This document shows, in pieces, positions 11,301 to 21,797 of a stretch of DNA of 64,000 bases. The notes beneath the pieces were generated by a model that worked only from the letters and a program-made list of their open reading frames with translations, had not been told where the DNA came from and searched no databases. The position numbers and the translations under genes are program-made. Every line of letters begins with the position of its first letter. Positions within the stretch are counted from its first letter, which is position 1. This DNA comes from Zantedeschia hybrid cultivar (Eukaryota > Streptophyta > Magnoliopsida > Alismatales > Araceae), in assembly GCA_030544215.1 (NCBI GenBank), contig JARZZO010000014.1, positions 35,183,734-35,247,733 on the forward strand. Direction: 5' to 3'.

Positions 11301-11769
11301 CTAGCCTCAATTCCACCTCACCTTGTCTCAGCTTGCGCTTACTTGTCAGCGTCTGTGCATCATGACAGATATGAGAAGCACATCCGGTATCCAATACCCA
11401 AGATGTGGAATCTCTAATTGACAAGTTGATATCTATCATATAGATATCTGAAGCTTCAGACAGCTTCACTCTTCCATGAGCTTTATCGTTAAGGAACTCC
11501 TTGCAGTTCCTCTTCCAGTGACCATACTGCTTATAGTAGAAGCAGTCACCCTTCACTACTCTTTTGCCTTTGTCCTTCGATCTTTTATCGTTAGCTATCA
11601 TCTCTGCTTTAGGGGCATCCAATGCCGATTCAGCAGGAGGATCAGCTCTAGGGACAAAGTTATTGTGCTCAGATCTGAAGACATTCTTCAGATTTCTGAA
11701 CCAATCCGAGTAGATCAGGTAAATCAAAATGGCATCAAGTATGCCACGGAGTGGGTTATTCGACGACAT
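8388..11769 (-). pseudogene. copia-2 gag-pol polyprotein, broken
   Basis: The start is ATG at 11769 (MSSNNPLRGILDA). Next come the zinc knuckle near 11540 (second Cys replaced by Tyr), protease with intact LDTGCASHICHD (about 11390), GAG-pre-integrase WHCRLGHIG (about 10990), and integrase with LDVCGPM, SDRGGEYLS and NGVSERRNHTLL supplying D, D, E. RT spans about 9868-8900 with an intact YVDD, and RNase H is 8879-8388. Three defects stand out. Most of gag is deleted in frame (about 0.5 kb relative to copia-1). A TAG sits at Trp of 'LWGYA' near 10430. A small deletion after 'EEEVYMIQ' near 9536 shifts frame inside RT. There are also frame changes around 9865-10240. Confidence 0.92.
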
Positions 11770-11952
11770 AATTCCCTACAGGAGATAAGTAAAATCTATT
11801 TAGCAGATGTTCAATTATTAAAATTTAAAACAAAACATGGTCTTTTGTTCAAGTTTAACTCCCACTAATTTTCGACGGACTGTATAACCCCCAGTTATAC
11901 AGAACGGGAGACATCGACAGTCTCCTAGTGGGGATCAGAAACTCAATGACTT

Positions 11953-12275
11953 GCACTACAGCCTTGTGGATAGCACAACAAACTGTAATACAATCAGAGA
12001 GCACCCAACTCATGGGACTTGCAACTCCTTGCAATATCTGATCATAGCTTCGGTCCCTAGAGATTTAATGGCCTTGTGGATAGCACAACAAACCACTAAT
12101 TTTGGTCTAAGCTGACCATCATTACGCGACGAGCATAGATTTGCATGCAGCCCTTGTGGATAGCACAACAAAGCTACATGGTTCCTCTACCCTGATCTAT
12201 AGGCATCTAATGCCATAGCCACAGTTTCTCCTCCCAATTAAGCAGGCCTTGTGGATAGCACAACAAACCTGCCTA
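11953..12275 (-). repeat. Four TTGTG-core hairpins in copia-2 leader
   Basis: The core TTGTGGATAGCACAA, within a 21-nt invariant block, starts at 11962, 12072, 12152 and 12247. The core pairs with itself (plus-strand TTGTG / CACAA). Outside it lie different but complementary arms: GCACTACAG/CTGTAATAC, TTAATGG/CCACTAA, CATGCAGC/GCTACATG and TAAGCAGG/CCTGCCTA. Every mismatch in these arms is A.C on the plus strand, which is G.U in the minus-strand transcript. Confidence 0.85.
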
Positions 12276-13118
12276 AAGTGATTCGAATCCTATGACTATA
12301 ACGATGGTGGACCATGTGGTAAGTTCTCAACTACTCGCGTTACGGCTTAGAGTTTATCTGAGGGTATTTAGATAACTTTTTATCTTGGTCTCTCTTAGGT
12401 GATAGTATATAAATATATCGTATATATTTACTAAATACTATAACCTGCTATGATTCATAATCAAAATAAATCAATGCATCTCATACATGTCTTTAGTGTG
12501 GTCATGGATAGCACAGTGGGTTTGACTGGAGCCAACAGTCAAACGCACACACAATCTAACATAACATTTACATTAGATAAACCTGCAATCACATAGGCAA
12601 GAGATCTCCATCTTTTCGCCTTCCTGGTTGTAGCTGTGGATCGTCCTCGCTCCTTCCTCGGTTGTCTCGAACATATTACATTTAAATTCTAGAATTTATA
12701 AGTAAATTGAAGAAGGCCTTATGGCGAGTACAAGAGAGAGAGGGAGGTAGAAATACATCGGAGTATGAGAGAGAGAGGTGCGCAGACCTCTATTTATTAA
12801 CAATTAATAAACAAACATACATCCATGATCCACACAATCCATTCATCACATGAATAATAAATTAAGTGCATATCCATGACCACGGTGTGTTTTAAACATC
12901 CCACACATGATTCAGTGCATCACATGGCTAAAATAAATGAGTTTTCAAAATAAATAATTTTGGCTTTCAAAAAGCTAGGATCCAATCAAAATTGGTGTTT
13001 GAATTTCGAAAACTCATTTTATTAACTTAACATGCAATTAAATCAAAATTTAAAAGCATTAAACACACATCACATGCGCACACACTCCAAATTAATAATT
13101 CCAGATTATTCCATGCAA

Positions 13119-13650
13119 ATTAGAACATTTCTAATAATCTAACACTTAGATTAAACCCCATTAATAATCTAACAATTAGACTATTAATGACTAATCTAAC
13201 TCTTAGATTAGTCCAACAAAGTTAATTAATAATTTAACACTTAAATTAATAATCAACCAAATTAATTATTAACTACAAATCTAACACTTAGATTAGCCAA
13301 TCAATGTCAATTATTAATTTAACTCTTAAACTAATAATTAACACTAACTAATTAATAATCAATTAATCTAACTTTTAGATTAAATAATTAAAGTTATCAT
13401 TAATTTAACTATTAAATTAATGACTAACAATAATTAATTAAGGATTGCCAATTTAACATTTAAATCAGTCATTTAAGTTAATTATTAATTTAACAATTAA
13501 ATTAATAACTAACTCAAATATTAATTAACAATTAGCTGAGATAATAGTTAATAATCCAACAATTAGACTAATAACTATTAATAACTAATTTAACATTTAA
13601 ATTAGTTAAATTAAGGTTAATAATCAATTCAACAATTTAATTAATGTTAA
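13119..13650 (-). repeat. AT-rich triloop hairpin array in copia-2 leader
   Basis: At least twelve short inverted repeats of the form ...TAA-CNN-TTA... occur every 20-50 bp. Perfect examples are 13119-13135, 13135-13153, 13189-13213 (11-bp stem), 13397-13423 (12 bp), 13482-13508 (12 bp) and 13582-13608 (12 bp). Stem sequences switch between TCTAA/TTAGA and TTTAA/TTAAA while pairing is kept. Loops are CAC, CTC, CAA, CTA, CTT or CAT. Confidence 0.78.
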
Positions 13651-13859
13651 CCCCAATTAATTAACAACTAATTGCTAGTTAATAATCCCTTAATTGACTT
13701 AATGATTCAAAATCATTAAATACAAGCCCAATTAAATAAAGTTGAACAATAAAATTAAATTTCAAAACAATTTTGAGCTTTAAAATTTAATCCATATTTT
13801 ATTTGTATTTTAAATGGGCTTAATGGGGTTTAAGGTGGGATTAATGGGGTTTAAAAGGA

Positions 13860-14260
13860 AAAAGGGGATTTGCCGGTTCGAACCAGACCGGCTCAGGACC
13901 GGCCGGCCCAGCCCCATCTCCCCAGCAGACCGACGCCCCCCCCAAAACCTGCAAACCCTAGATGCAGGTGGTGGGCGGCTGGGCAGCGCCGCCGCCGGCC
14001 ACGGCCGGCGTTGCCCTCGGCGCCGGCGACGTGTCCGATGCCGGCAGGGTCGCCGTCGGCCTCCGATGGGGTGAAGACCAAGCCCAAAAACCCCCCTAAA
14101 AATCTGATTTTGCAGGGTTTTAAATCCGATTTGGGGCTCGATTTTGTAGCTCTCCAAGGCCACTCCGGCGCCGGCAAATATGTCGGATGTGTAGTGGTGA
14201 CTATCACCAAGAGATCTGTGCATCCGGGCCGCCATCCCAACACTTGGGAATCGCAAAAGA
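13860..14260. other. GC-rich island in copia-2 leader
   Basis: A block rich in CCGGCG and GGCGGC stands out from its AT-rich neighbours. Open frames run through it on both strands, but their products are low-complexity Ala/Arg/Pro/Gly and match no family I know. It could be a captured host fragment or a structured leader segment. Confidence 0.45.
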
Positions 14261-14433
14261 AGCCGACGAAAACCCGCTGTTCTTCGTCCCACGAAGAACA
14301 CAAAACCCGCTGTTTATCTGATTTGTGTTCATCGCATGAACAAGAATCTTGCAAAGAGATCGAAATTTCGCATGGAATAACACATGGAAATATTAAATCG
14401 GAGACCGAAACGGGACGAGAAATAGTAGAACAT

Positions 14434-14447
14434 GGCTCTGATACCAC
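14434..14447 (-). other. copia-2 primer binding site (tRNA-Met initiator)
   Basis: The minus strand reads TGGTATCAGAGCC immediately after the LTR end, with a 1-nt offset. It is the standard complement of the initiator tRNA-Met 3' end used by plant copia elements. Confidence 0.9.
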
Positions 14448-15998
14448 TGTTGGGATTTCTCGGTTTCTCCTGATCGCTCACGCAGCGGAAAATAAAATAT
14501 TTACAGCGATCCGTTCCCGTTTTGAAATCTAAAGTACGATAATCGGATTATCAAAGTTCTCACCGTGTGCGGATTCGAATCCGCAACCGTTCAGTTCCGT
14601 CGGTGCGACACCGCAAGCCGCGCAAGCGCCCGGCCTCTAGTGAAGTCCACGCGATCCTCCTCGCGACGGATATCCTCACGTTCCTCGTTCTTCGCAGCCC
14701 ACGAAACCTCCGCCGGTCGCCGCAACGATCGCCGCAACATGCAGACGATTTCCCGTCGAACGGGATTCAGAGAAGTGGCGGAGTAGATATGGATATGTCT
14801 GGACGTTAGAGAGAGAGAGAAACTGAGGAGGGGCGGCTAGGGTTAGCAGCAGCTTGGTCTGCTCAGCCCGTTCGCTATGTTTTATACAAACCGCGCGATT
14901 TTTCATAAAAACCCCCGGTTTGTATAAACCCACTTATTTATCCATCGCCTTGAGAATAATTTGCGTGTGACCCTCTAGGCCCAAGTACCAGTCCAATTAA
15001 TGGCCCAACAAGCCCAGTGACTCCTCACTGGCTTTATTAATTAATTAATAACCCTTTATTAATCAATTAATCAATCGAATTGATGTCGCACATCGAATTC
15101 GACCGAGCCTCCGATCACGTTGGGTGCCAAGCAACACCGCGTGAACCCGGAAGGTATTTGGGGTTAAGTAACCCACTCTTGGAACCTTTCCGCCGACAGT
15201 TACCGCATTGATTTAATCCTTCATTCGTATAATGCTCTCGAGTCAACTTAGGGCATGGCGTGCTGTCAAACCCTAATCAGTCGACTCACTTGGATTGGAT
15301 GCCGCTGATGAATATCGGAAAACTCCTTTCCCGATATAATCGTCCGCCCTGGCCAGGGACTTTCGCGCATCCTTTCTAGAGCATTCTCTCTCTAAGTACC
15401 GAGAGCGAATGATTCCTTATTGACATACAATTCCCTTCGACGGTATTCCGCTGCACCCAATTCTTGGCGTATTAGAATCCCGTGGCTAGAGATTCGTAAA
15501 CCAAGGTCAAAGCACAGAAGTCCACCGACAAGGTGTCCTTGGTGTCTCAAGTCCGAGGACCATCCACGCAACTGCGACAATAGAATCAAGCTGGTTGACA
15601 GTGAGGTACAATACCATCCAGCGATTCAGTCGGATCAGTTCAGTGAAATCATTCTCCAATGAGCACCTACAGATTCGCCTTAGTGTCTCCACACAAGTGA
15701 CTTATGAGATCAGTCACCCTCATCATATGAGCAGGAGTAATCTGTACTAGTCTAACCGGATATCCGATGTCCTTCTCGGATATCCTCCGACTAGGAACGA
15801 TTAAGAATATGTGTGTTTAAGTGATCAGTCTCATTAGTATGATCTCATCATAATCTGATCACTATAGCACATATTCACGGACTTCATTATGAAACGATAA
15901 TTAATGCGATTTACACATAATGAATGTTATGCCATTTTATTAATAAATAAACGAGATTTACATAGTAAGATTGGCTTGGAGGCCACCTAAAACCAACA
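14448..15998 (-). repeat. copia-2 5' LTR
   Basis: It is 1551 bp. On the minus strand it begins TGTTGGTTTTAGG and ends AGAAATCCCAACA. The right-hand target duplication GGGTC follows directly. Confidence 0.93.
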
Positions 15999-16259
15999 GG
16001 GTCGCGCGAGCCCGAGCCCCTTTCTTCTTCATTCGTCTCTTCTCTTTCTCTCTCTTCACTCCTTCCTTCTCTCCGGCGAACGGCGGCACTCTCCGGCGAT
16101 CTCCTCCTTCTCCGGCGATCTTCTCCATCACCAGCGACCTTCTCCGCCACCGACCACCAATCCCTCATTCTCCCTTACTCCCTTTCTCTCTTTTGAGCTC
16201 CCTCTCTTCTCCTCTCCCTCTTCTCCACTTAGTTCATCCTCCACTCTCTTACACTCCCT
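15999..16259 (+). other. 5' flank of antisense PMD gene (Tat-L)
   Basis: A CT-rich leader with repeated TCTCCGGCGA motifs runs up to the PMD ATG at 16260. Tat-R has a comparable CT/CCGGCGA-rich flank at about 52083-52330. It probably holds the promoter and 5' UTR of the PMD gene. I see no clear TATA box. Confidence 0.5.
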
Positions 16260-19200
16260 ATGGAATAAGGAGGCCCGGACAACGTTGGCGGGAAGCGATG
16301 CCGAGTTACCGTCATTGAGGTGGTAGAGTTGCCCGAGGGCGAGGAAACTCCCGGAGTAGCCGGCAAGACGACAACGGAAGTCGTGGAGGTGGCGGCTTTC
16401 ATGGAAGCCGAGGAGGCCCCTCTCATGATACAAGAAGGCGAAGCAACAACGGCACTGGCCGAGAAAGCTGGCCCACGTTTGGTAAGATTCCCAAAACACC
16501 CTATTTATAGTTAAAAATTCCATTTTGGGGAAAAAGAGGGGCTCGACCATCGGTTCTCGGAACCTATGGTGAAAGGTGTCTGGGGACATGACACCTTTAT
16601 GAAACGCATCCCTGGACCCTGACACGCTTAAGAAATGTTGATAATTATTTTAGAAATTGATTATTAATGCTTTGGCGATAAATTTGATGAGTTATTTGAA
16701 AATTGCAGGGACAATGAGGACTAGGATATCATGGGACCTGGTGGTAGCTGCATACCGTGGTCTTCCGGATTTCTAGAAGGCGCGATTGGCGGAGATGGGC
16801 TTCCGGGAACTACTAGAGATCAAGCCCTTTTGGATCGACCTCGTCCTTCTACAGGTTCTTAGAGAGCGATGGCATGCTGGGAGCAAGGCATTTCTGATGC
16901 CCTAGGGACACATGATCCCCAGCCTCGAGGGCGTGTGTAGGATTACCGGCCTCCGAGTAGAAGGTCGGGTAGTGAGTGGGATTACCTATCCCGACTACCA
17001 TGGATTAGCTCAGGAGTTGTTAGGACTAGACGTGACTGGGCTAGAGGGTCGAGGGAGCCAGACTCTCCGGAGGACGGCGGTAGAGAGATCATTAGGATTA
17101 GAGGAACCTAGGCAACAACTTGATGAGTCCCGGGCTGAGTTGAGATCGAGACTAGCCAAGGCAACTAGTGAGGTGTATTGCCAGGATCCTTCTGATAGGG
17201 GTAGAGCAGATAGGGACCTTAGGAGGTTTTTAGTCTTCTTCTTTGGTAGGCTCCTATTCGGGACCAAGGGCGATTACATCCACTTTCGTTTCTTGAGTCT
17301 CGTAGATCTTGATAGATTAGGTGAGTACGCTTGGGGTGCAGCCCTTCTGGCTCATCTCTTCACTGATCTCTCCACCGTCACACCAGACCGGGAGACCACC
17401 ATCTGCGGCTTTGCGCCGTTCCTCCAGGTACTTAATTTGTTTTAAATTTGTTCATTTCATTAAATGCTTATGATTCTAACCTATATATTCTTATATGCAG
17501 ATTTGGTCTTATTATTACTTTCCCCTGGGCCGAGTGAGGCCATCCTCACAGCCGGTGGCAGTACCATTGGCTAGATGGTGGCGTCCGGTAGTGGACACGG
17601 CACCACAGCATAACCAACTGACGGCCCTCCGCTGTCAGTTCCTCGATTACCTAGAGCTACTAGTGAGTTTTAATTCTTTTCTTGCCATTATTATTATGTT
17701 TCATATTATTAGAATGTTAAATTAATTAACTATTTTATTAGAATGTTGTTAAAATGTTCAATTATTAATTAATTATTTTGTTAAAATGCTTTTAGATACT
17801 TGTTAAATTAACATTTATTTGTTAAACATTTAATTGCATATTTGATTGATGATTTAAATATTAGATGTTTTAAATGTTTATTATAACATGACTTGTTGAT
17901 TTTTATCATTATTTTCATATGAAATGCAATGCAACTAACTTATATGAATGCAAGTTATCTGGCGTCCATACTTTGGTATGGACAATGCAGGACAACCCTG
18001 GGTAAAGCAGGGGCGAGGCCGATTCGGGCGCCAGGTGTGGCTACATTGTATGAGCGAGATAGCCCTCCTGCGCTTGAGGCTAGTGATGCAGACACTGAGA
18101 CTGCATTAGGAATGGGTGGAGGAGGAGATCTTGGAGGGGATCGGGAGGACCATGCGGGGCAAGCAAGCCCGCACCGACTGGAGCGCCAAGTTCCCAGATA
18201 AGCGGGATGATTGGCATCAATATGGGATACCGGTGGAGTCGCAGGCGGTGAGCAGCAATGCTTACCTTTAGCGCTACCGGACCCACTACGCGGCCCACCT
18301 CCAACTACTCCGTCCTCTCGATGTAAGTAACATGATATGCATGACATGAATGCTTCTTTTATTTTATTAATTATCTTGCTTATATTTGTGAATGTATGAC
18401 ATAATATGGTATGAATGTGCAGGATGCGCGGGATGCCACCATCATCACCCTCCAGGGCCACCTCCAAGATGCAGAGGCCCAGCTAGAGCAGGTGTAGAAG
18501 TAACTGAATGAACTGGTAAGCATGACATGCATGAATGAAACATGAATTATGAATGTATCCTTTTATTAAATTGTTCTGACACTTGTACATTGACGATGGT
18601 CTCCTCTGTTACATCGCGCTACACTCACATGGCTCCTCCCTCATCTTTTGCCGGCGCTTCTTCCTCTGCTGCTCATGAGGCCGCCCTCACTAACCTTTGT
18701 GGTCAGCTGGCCTCCTCCATCCGTCGAGCCACTCAGGCTGAGGAGGATGTTGCCACTCGGATAAGTCTTAGACTTGCTTTTTGCATGGTATCCTTTGCTT
18801 GCTTGAGTAGCTTGACTGACAGTGTCTTCTGTTGCAGGCTCAAGAGCTCTGTCAGGCTCTTGGAAAGAGAGATGCCGAGCTGGCACAGGCTCGTGGTTTA
18901 ACAGCCCGTGTTGCTGAGCTAGAGGATCAGTTGACCTGGCTTTTTGCCGGTGGTCTTCCTCGTGAGCTTGCACGACACCAGGTTCGGCTGGAGGTTTTGA
19001 CCGAGAGGAGAGATCGTGACTGAGTCCAGTTGGAGAGTCTTCAGGGCCGATTATCAGTTGCAGAGCACGAGCGCTAGAGCATCGAGGCTCGATACCAGCC
19101 TGCACGAAAGCGGGCGCTGGATCGTGGACAGGCGAATGAATTTACTACCTGCATTGTAGTGTCTTCCGGCCAGGCTGGACCAAGTGTTATGGGACCGCCG

Positions 19201-19281
19201 CCGCCGCCAGCACGAGGACCAGACGTCCAGGACGAGGAGCAGAGCCAACTGGACGAGGGGGCCGGCGAGAGTCCGCTGTGA
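16260..19281 (+). pseudogene. Antisense plant-mobile-domain gene of Tat-L, seven exons, broken
   Basis: Exons inferred from splice sites and the Tat-R copy are 16260-16482, 16709-17427, 17501-17662, 17955-18322, 18423-18515, 18615-18760 and 18838-19281. Exon 2 carries the PMD core: 'FRELLEIKPFWIDLVLLQVLRERWH', 'ITGLRVEGRVVSGITYPDY', 'DRDLRRFLVFFFGRLLFGTKGDYIH', 'LDRLGEYAWGAALLAHLF'. Exon 3 has 'IWSYYYFPLGRVRP', and exons 5-7 are heptad-rich (coiled coil). PMD proteins (MAIN/MAIL1 family) occur both as host genes and inside plant transposons. Defects are TAA at codon 3, TAG after 'LPDF', a stop before 'GHMIPS', stops in exons 4, 5 and 7, CAG-to-CAA and CAG-to-CAT acceptors for exons 4 and 6, and a GT-to-AT donor after exon 6. 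It is antisense to Tat pol. Confidence 0.82.
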
Positions 19282-19682
19282 GGGCTGATATCATGATGTA
19301 TCTTTATTCTTTTTGAGAGTCCTGTTGTTGATGGACTCAGATATCTGTACATGAACACTTTTGATATACATATGAAGGGAGTTTCTTCATACTTAAGTTG
19401 CCTTTTGTACTCTTCGCTGTTGACCCTCTTTCCATACCTGCGCATGGGTTGAACACACAAATTAAATATCTGCTTGGGCTTAGCCCCTTGCCCAGTTAAG
19501 TAACTGGCTACTTGATCCTATCCTTGGTAGAAGGGTCAACGGGCTCAGCCTTTATTTAATGAAGATGAAATAAAGATAATTAAAGGGAAACAAAAGATAA
19601 AATGCAACATACAAGCATGCAAATGCTGATTGAAAATTAAACCGTGCAACACTCATGATCTAACTGACAAATGCTAACTGAA

Positions 19683-19875
19683 ATATTTTTGGTTTTGTAA
19701 TTGCAATTTTTGAAACATCTAATTTTTTTGGTTTTGAAATATTCATGTTTTTTTGTAATTTTGAAATATTCACTTTTTTTGTCATTTTGATTTTTTTTTT
19801 TTTTTGTGGTTTTGAAATATTCAAATTTTTTTGTGGTTTTGAAATAATCAATTTTTTTTTTGTGGTTTTGAAATA
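19683..19875. repeat. Minisatellite, about 25-bp units (Tat-L)
   Basis: About seven imperfect copies of TTTTTTGTGGTTTTGAAATA and variants, related as reverse complement to the larger array at 48251-48700 in Tat-R. Confidence 0.7.
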
Positions 19876-20320
19876 AGACATCAACTAAATAAACTAATGA
19901 CCAGCATGGTACTTGGATCAAAAGAGTATATTCATTCATTAACTTAATTCCCAAATCATTCTTTAGTGACCTAATCCAGACTCATCGTGCTTGAGTTACG
20001 CTTGCGTTCGTGTTCCCATTTGATGGTATGACCCTTAGTCAACCTAGGCCATTCCTCAAGTTTGGAGTACACCTCTTTAGAAGGAAATGAAGAATTGGTC
20101 TAGAAAGCCCATGAGAGGGTTCCGGAGACCCAGAAAGATGTCCCTCCTTTACCCTATTATCCGTTGGGGTTCGGTCATTTTCACTTTTACGGGGTATTTA
20201 TCGACTTTGCGTTCCCTTTTCATTTGATTTTGTGGCCTTTTGATGTAACGTTTGTAATGTTGAGTGGCCTTTTGATTCTTTGGTTTTTTGTCTTTGTGCT
20301 TTTTCTTTTGTTGGTCGGAT

Positions 20321-20350
20321 CTCCCCCCCCACCCCACCCCCCATTTTTTT
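20321..20350 (-). other. Internal oligopurine run of Tat-L
   Basis: On the minus strand an A-run is followed by a G-run interrupted by single T bases. It matches the uninterrupted 32-nt purine run at 47796-47827 in Tat-R, just downstream of integrase in both. It could be a second polypurine tract or simple-sequence drift. Confidence 0.4.
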
Positions 20351-20606
20351 TATGACGGCCTCCTACTAAGATGGCGGATATTTTTGGTAGTCTATTCTAA
20401 GCCTCGTTCCGACATTGTAGGTCGAGAGCAAAAACAGAAGTTTTGTTTAAAAGGAATGAGTTATACTTTATACCCTTAGTCAGGCTTTCAGCATTCTTCA
20501 GACTTCACATCTCTTGTTACTCACGAACCAAGCGTGTTTGTATGTGCAACAATGCATTTGAATTAGATTACCAAAGATTAACGAGGGAATTTGAGTTTTC
20601 AAATTT

Positions 20607-21755
20607 TCAGGTCCCCACTAGTCCTTGCACCATGCTAATCGGCTCATTAATCTTAAGGATAGTAATTCTTAAGATAGAGGCCATTCCAGGATGAGTTAAC
20701 TTTTGGCCTTTTGCATTAACTAGGCGGTAGGCGTTACTAGGAAAAGCATGCGAGATAACGTATAGTCCTTCCCAGTTGGGTTGGAGCTTAGAAAGCGGAC
20801 GACCAAATTTTATGAAGATTCTTTTTACAACCATTTCACCGACTTTGAATTTACATTCAATGACTTTCTTTTGATAAAAACGTGCCAATCTATTTTGATA
20901 TACTCATGCATGATTAGCAGCTGACCATCTTTTCTCATCTAAAAGTTCCAATTGAGCGAGGAGTGAAGAACGATGCTTATCAATGGAAAACTGCTTGTTC
21001 AATTGTACTCTTAAGGATGTGATGAGGACTTCATATGGAACTACCGCCTCCATTCCAAATGTTAAGGAATATGGAGTCTGCTCAGTGGGCATGCGGATTG
21101 AAGTTCAGTATGCCCATAAAGCCTCAATAAATTTTTCTGGCCAATCGGAGAACTTATTAGATTCACACATTTTCTTGATAATTTTTATCAAAGTCTTGTT
21201 AGTTGCCTCTGCTTGGCCATTGCCTTGTGGATAATATGGAGACGAATGATGCAATGCAATTTTATACCTATTGCAAAGTTCCTTCAGCTCTTGTGATATG
21301 AACTGTAGTCCATTGTCAGTGACGATGGTGCTTAGAATGCTGAATCTTGTGATGATATTCTTCATGATAAATTTGCAGACTGTTGACGCTTTGACTTCTG
21401 TGTAAGCTTCGGCTTCTGCCCACTTGGTGAAGTACTCCGTTGCCGTGAGAATGAAGGATTTCTGCTTAATGTCGGAATTGGGATCACCAAGAGGTCCAAT
21501 GATGTCGGAAGCCCACATGGAGAAAGGCTATAGGGAGGAAACATGATGGAGTGAAGATACCGGGGAATGAATCTTGTTGGCATGAAGTTGACACTTAGCA
21601 CACCTACGGACATACCCTACACAGTCTTCTTCCATGGTTGGCCAGTAGAATCCTTGTCTAAGGATCTTCTTTGATAACATCTGTCCATTAACGTGGCCAC
21701 CACAAACTCCAGCATGAGCTCCTTCCATACTCTTCCAAAGCTTATCTTCGTCCAA
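20607..21755 (-). pseudogene. Tat-L integrase
   Basis: From right to left: an H2C2 zinc-binding zone ('HAGVCGGHVNGQMLSKKILRQG...CAKCQ', near 21720-21600); the catalytic core with 'MWASDIIGPLG', 'IVTDNGLQF' and 'GNGQAEATNK', which provide the D, D and E residues; and a C-terminal segment ('KKVIECKFKVGEMVVKR', about 20888-20700) ending near 20607. Stops or frame changes separate the pieces near 21525, 21100 and 20890. The order after the second RNase H is normal for the Tat lineage. It integrates element cDNA when intact; this copy is inactive. Confidence 0.9.
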
Positions 21756-21797
21756 GCATCTCAGAAGAACACAGTCAAAACCTCGCTTATAAAGTGC

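Larger units (their letters stand above)
11770..14433 (-). other. copia-2 long 5' leader
   Basis: About 2.66 kb lies between the primer site and the gag ATG, very long for a copia leader. In sense (minus) order it contains a GC-rich island (14260-13860), an AT-rich hairpin array (13650-13119), a featureless AT-rich stretch (13080-12280) and four TTGTG-core hairpins (12275-11953) just before gag. A possible decayed fifth core is near 12505-12525 (TCATGGATAGCACAGTGGG). No coding potential is convincing. Position suggests packaging, dimerisation or translation control. Confidence 0.7.
6823..15998 (-). mobile_element. copia-2: complete Ty1/copia retrotransposon
   Basis: It is a 9176-bp minus-strand element with two 1551-bp LTRs, a tRNA-Met(i) primer site, gag-pol and a polypurine tract. 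The flanking duplication is GGGTA on the left and GGGTC on the right (one mismatch). It interrupts Tat-L between the pseudo-palindrome array and the PMD gene; Tat-R has no insertion there, so it arrived after the two Tat copies separated. In the first 180 bases past 6901 the LTRs show about eleven differences by eye, mostly transitions, so the insertion is not recent. Its gag-pol is broken, so movement would have needed another copy's proteins. Confidence 0.93.
19282..20606. other. Tat-L spacer between PMD gene and pol
   Basis: Non-coding sequence between two convergent 3' ends: the plus-strand PMD gene and the minus-strand integrase. It contains a T-rich minisatellite (19683-19875) and a pyrimidine/purine run (20321-20350). 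It matches 47511-49090 of Tat-R, where the minisatellite is more than twice as long. Confidence 0.6.

Noticed and set aside
18722..18800. Possible AT-AC (U12) intron after PMD exon 6
   Set aside because: Tat-R has an ordinary GT donor here, so the AT in Tat-L is better read as a mutated GT.
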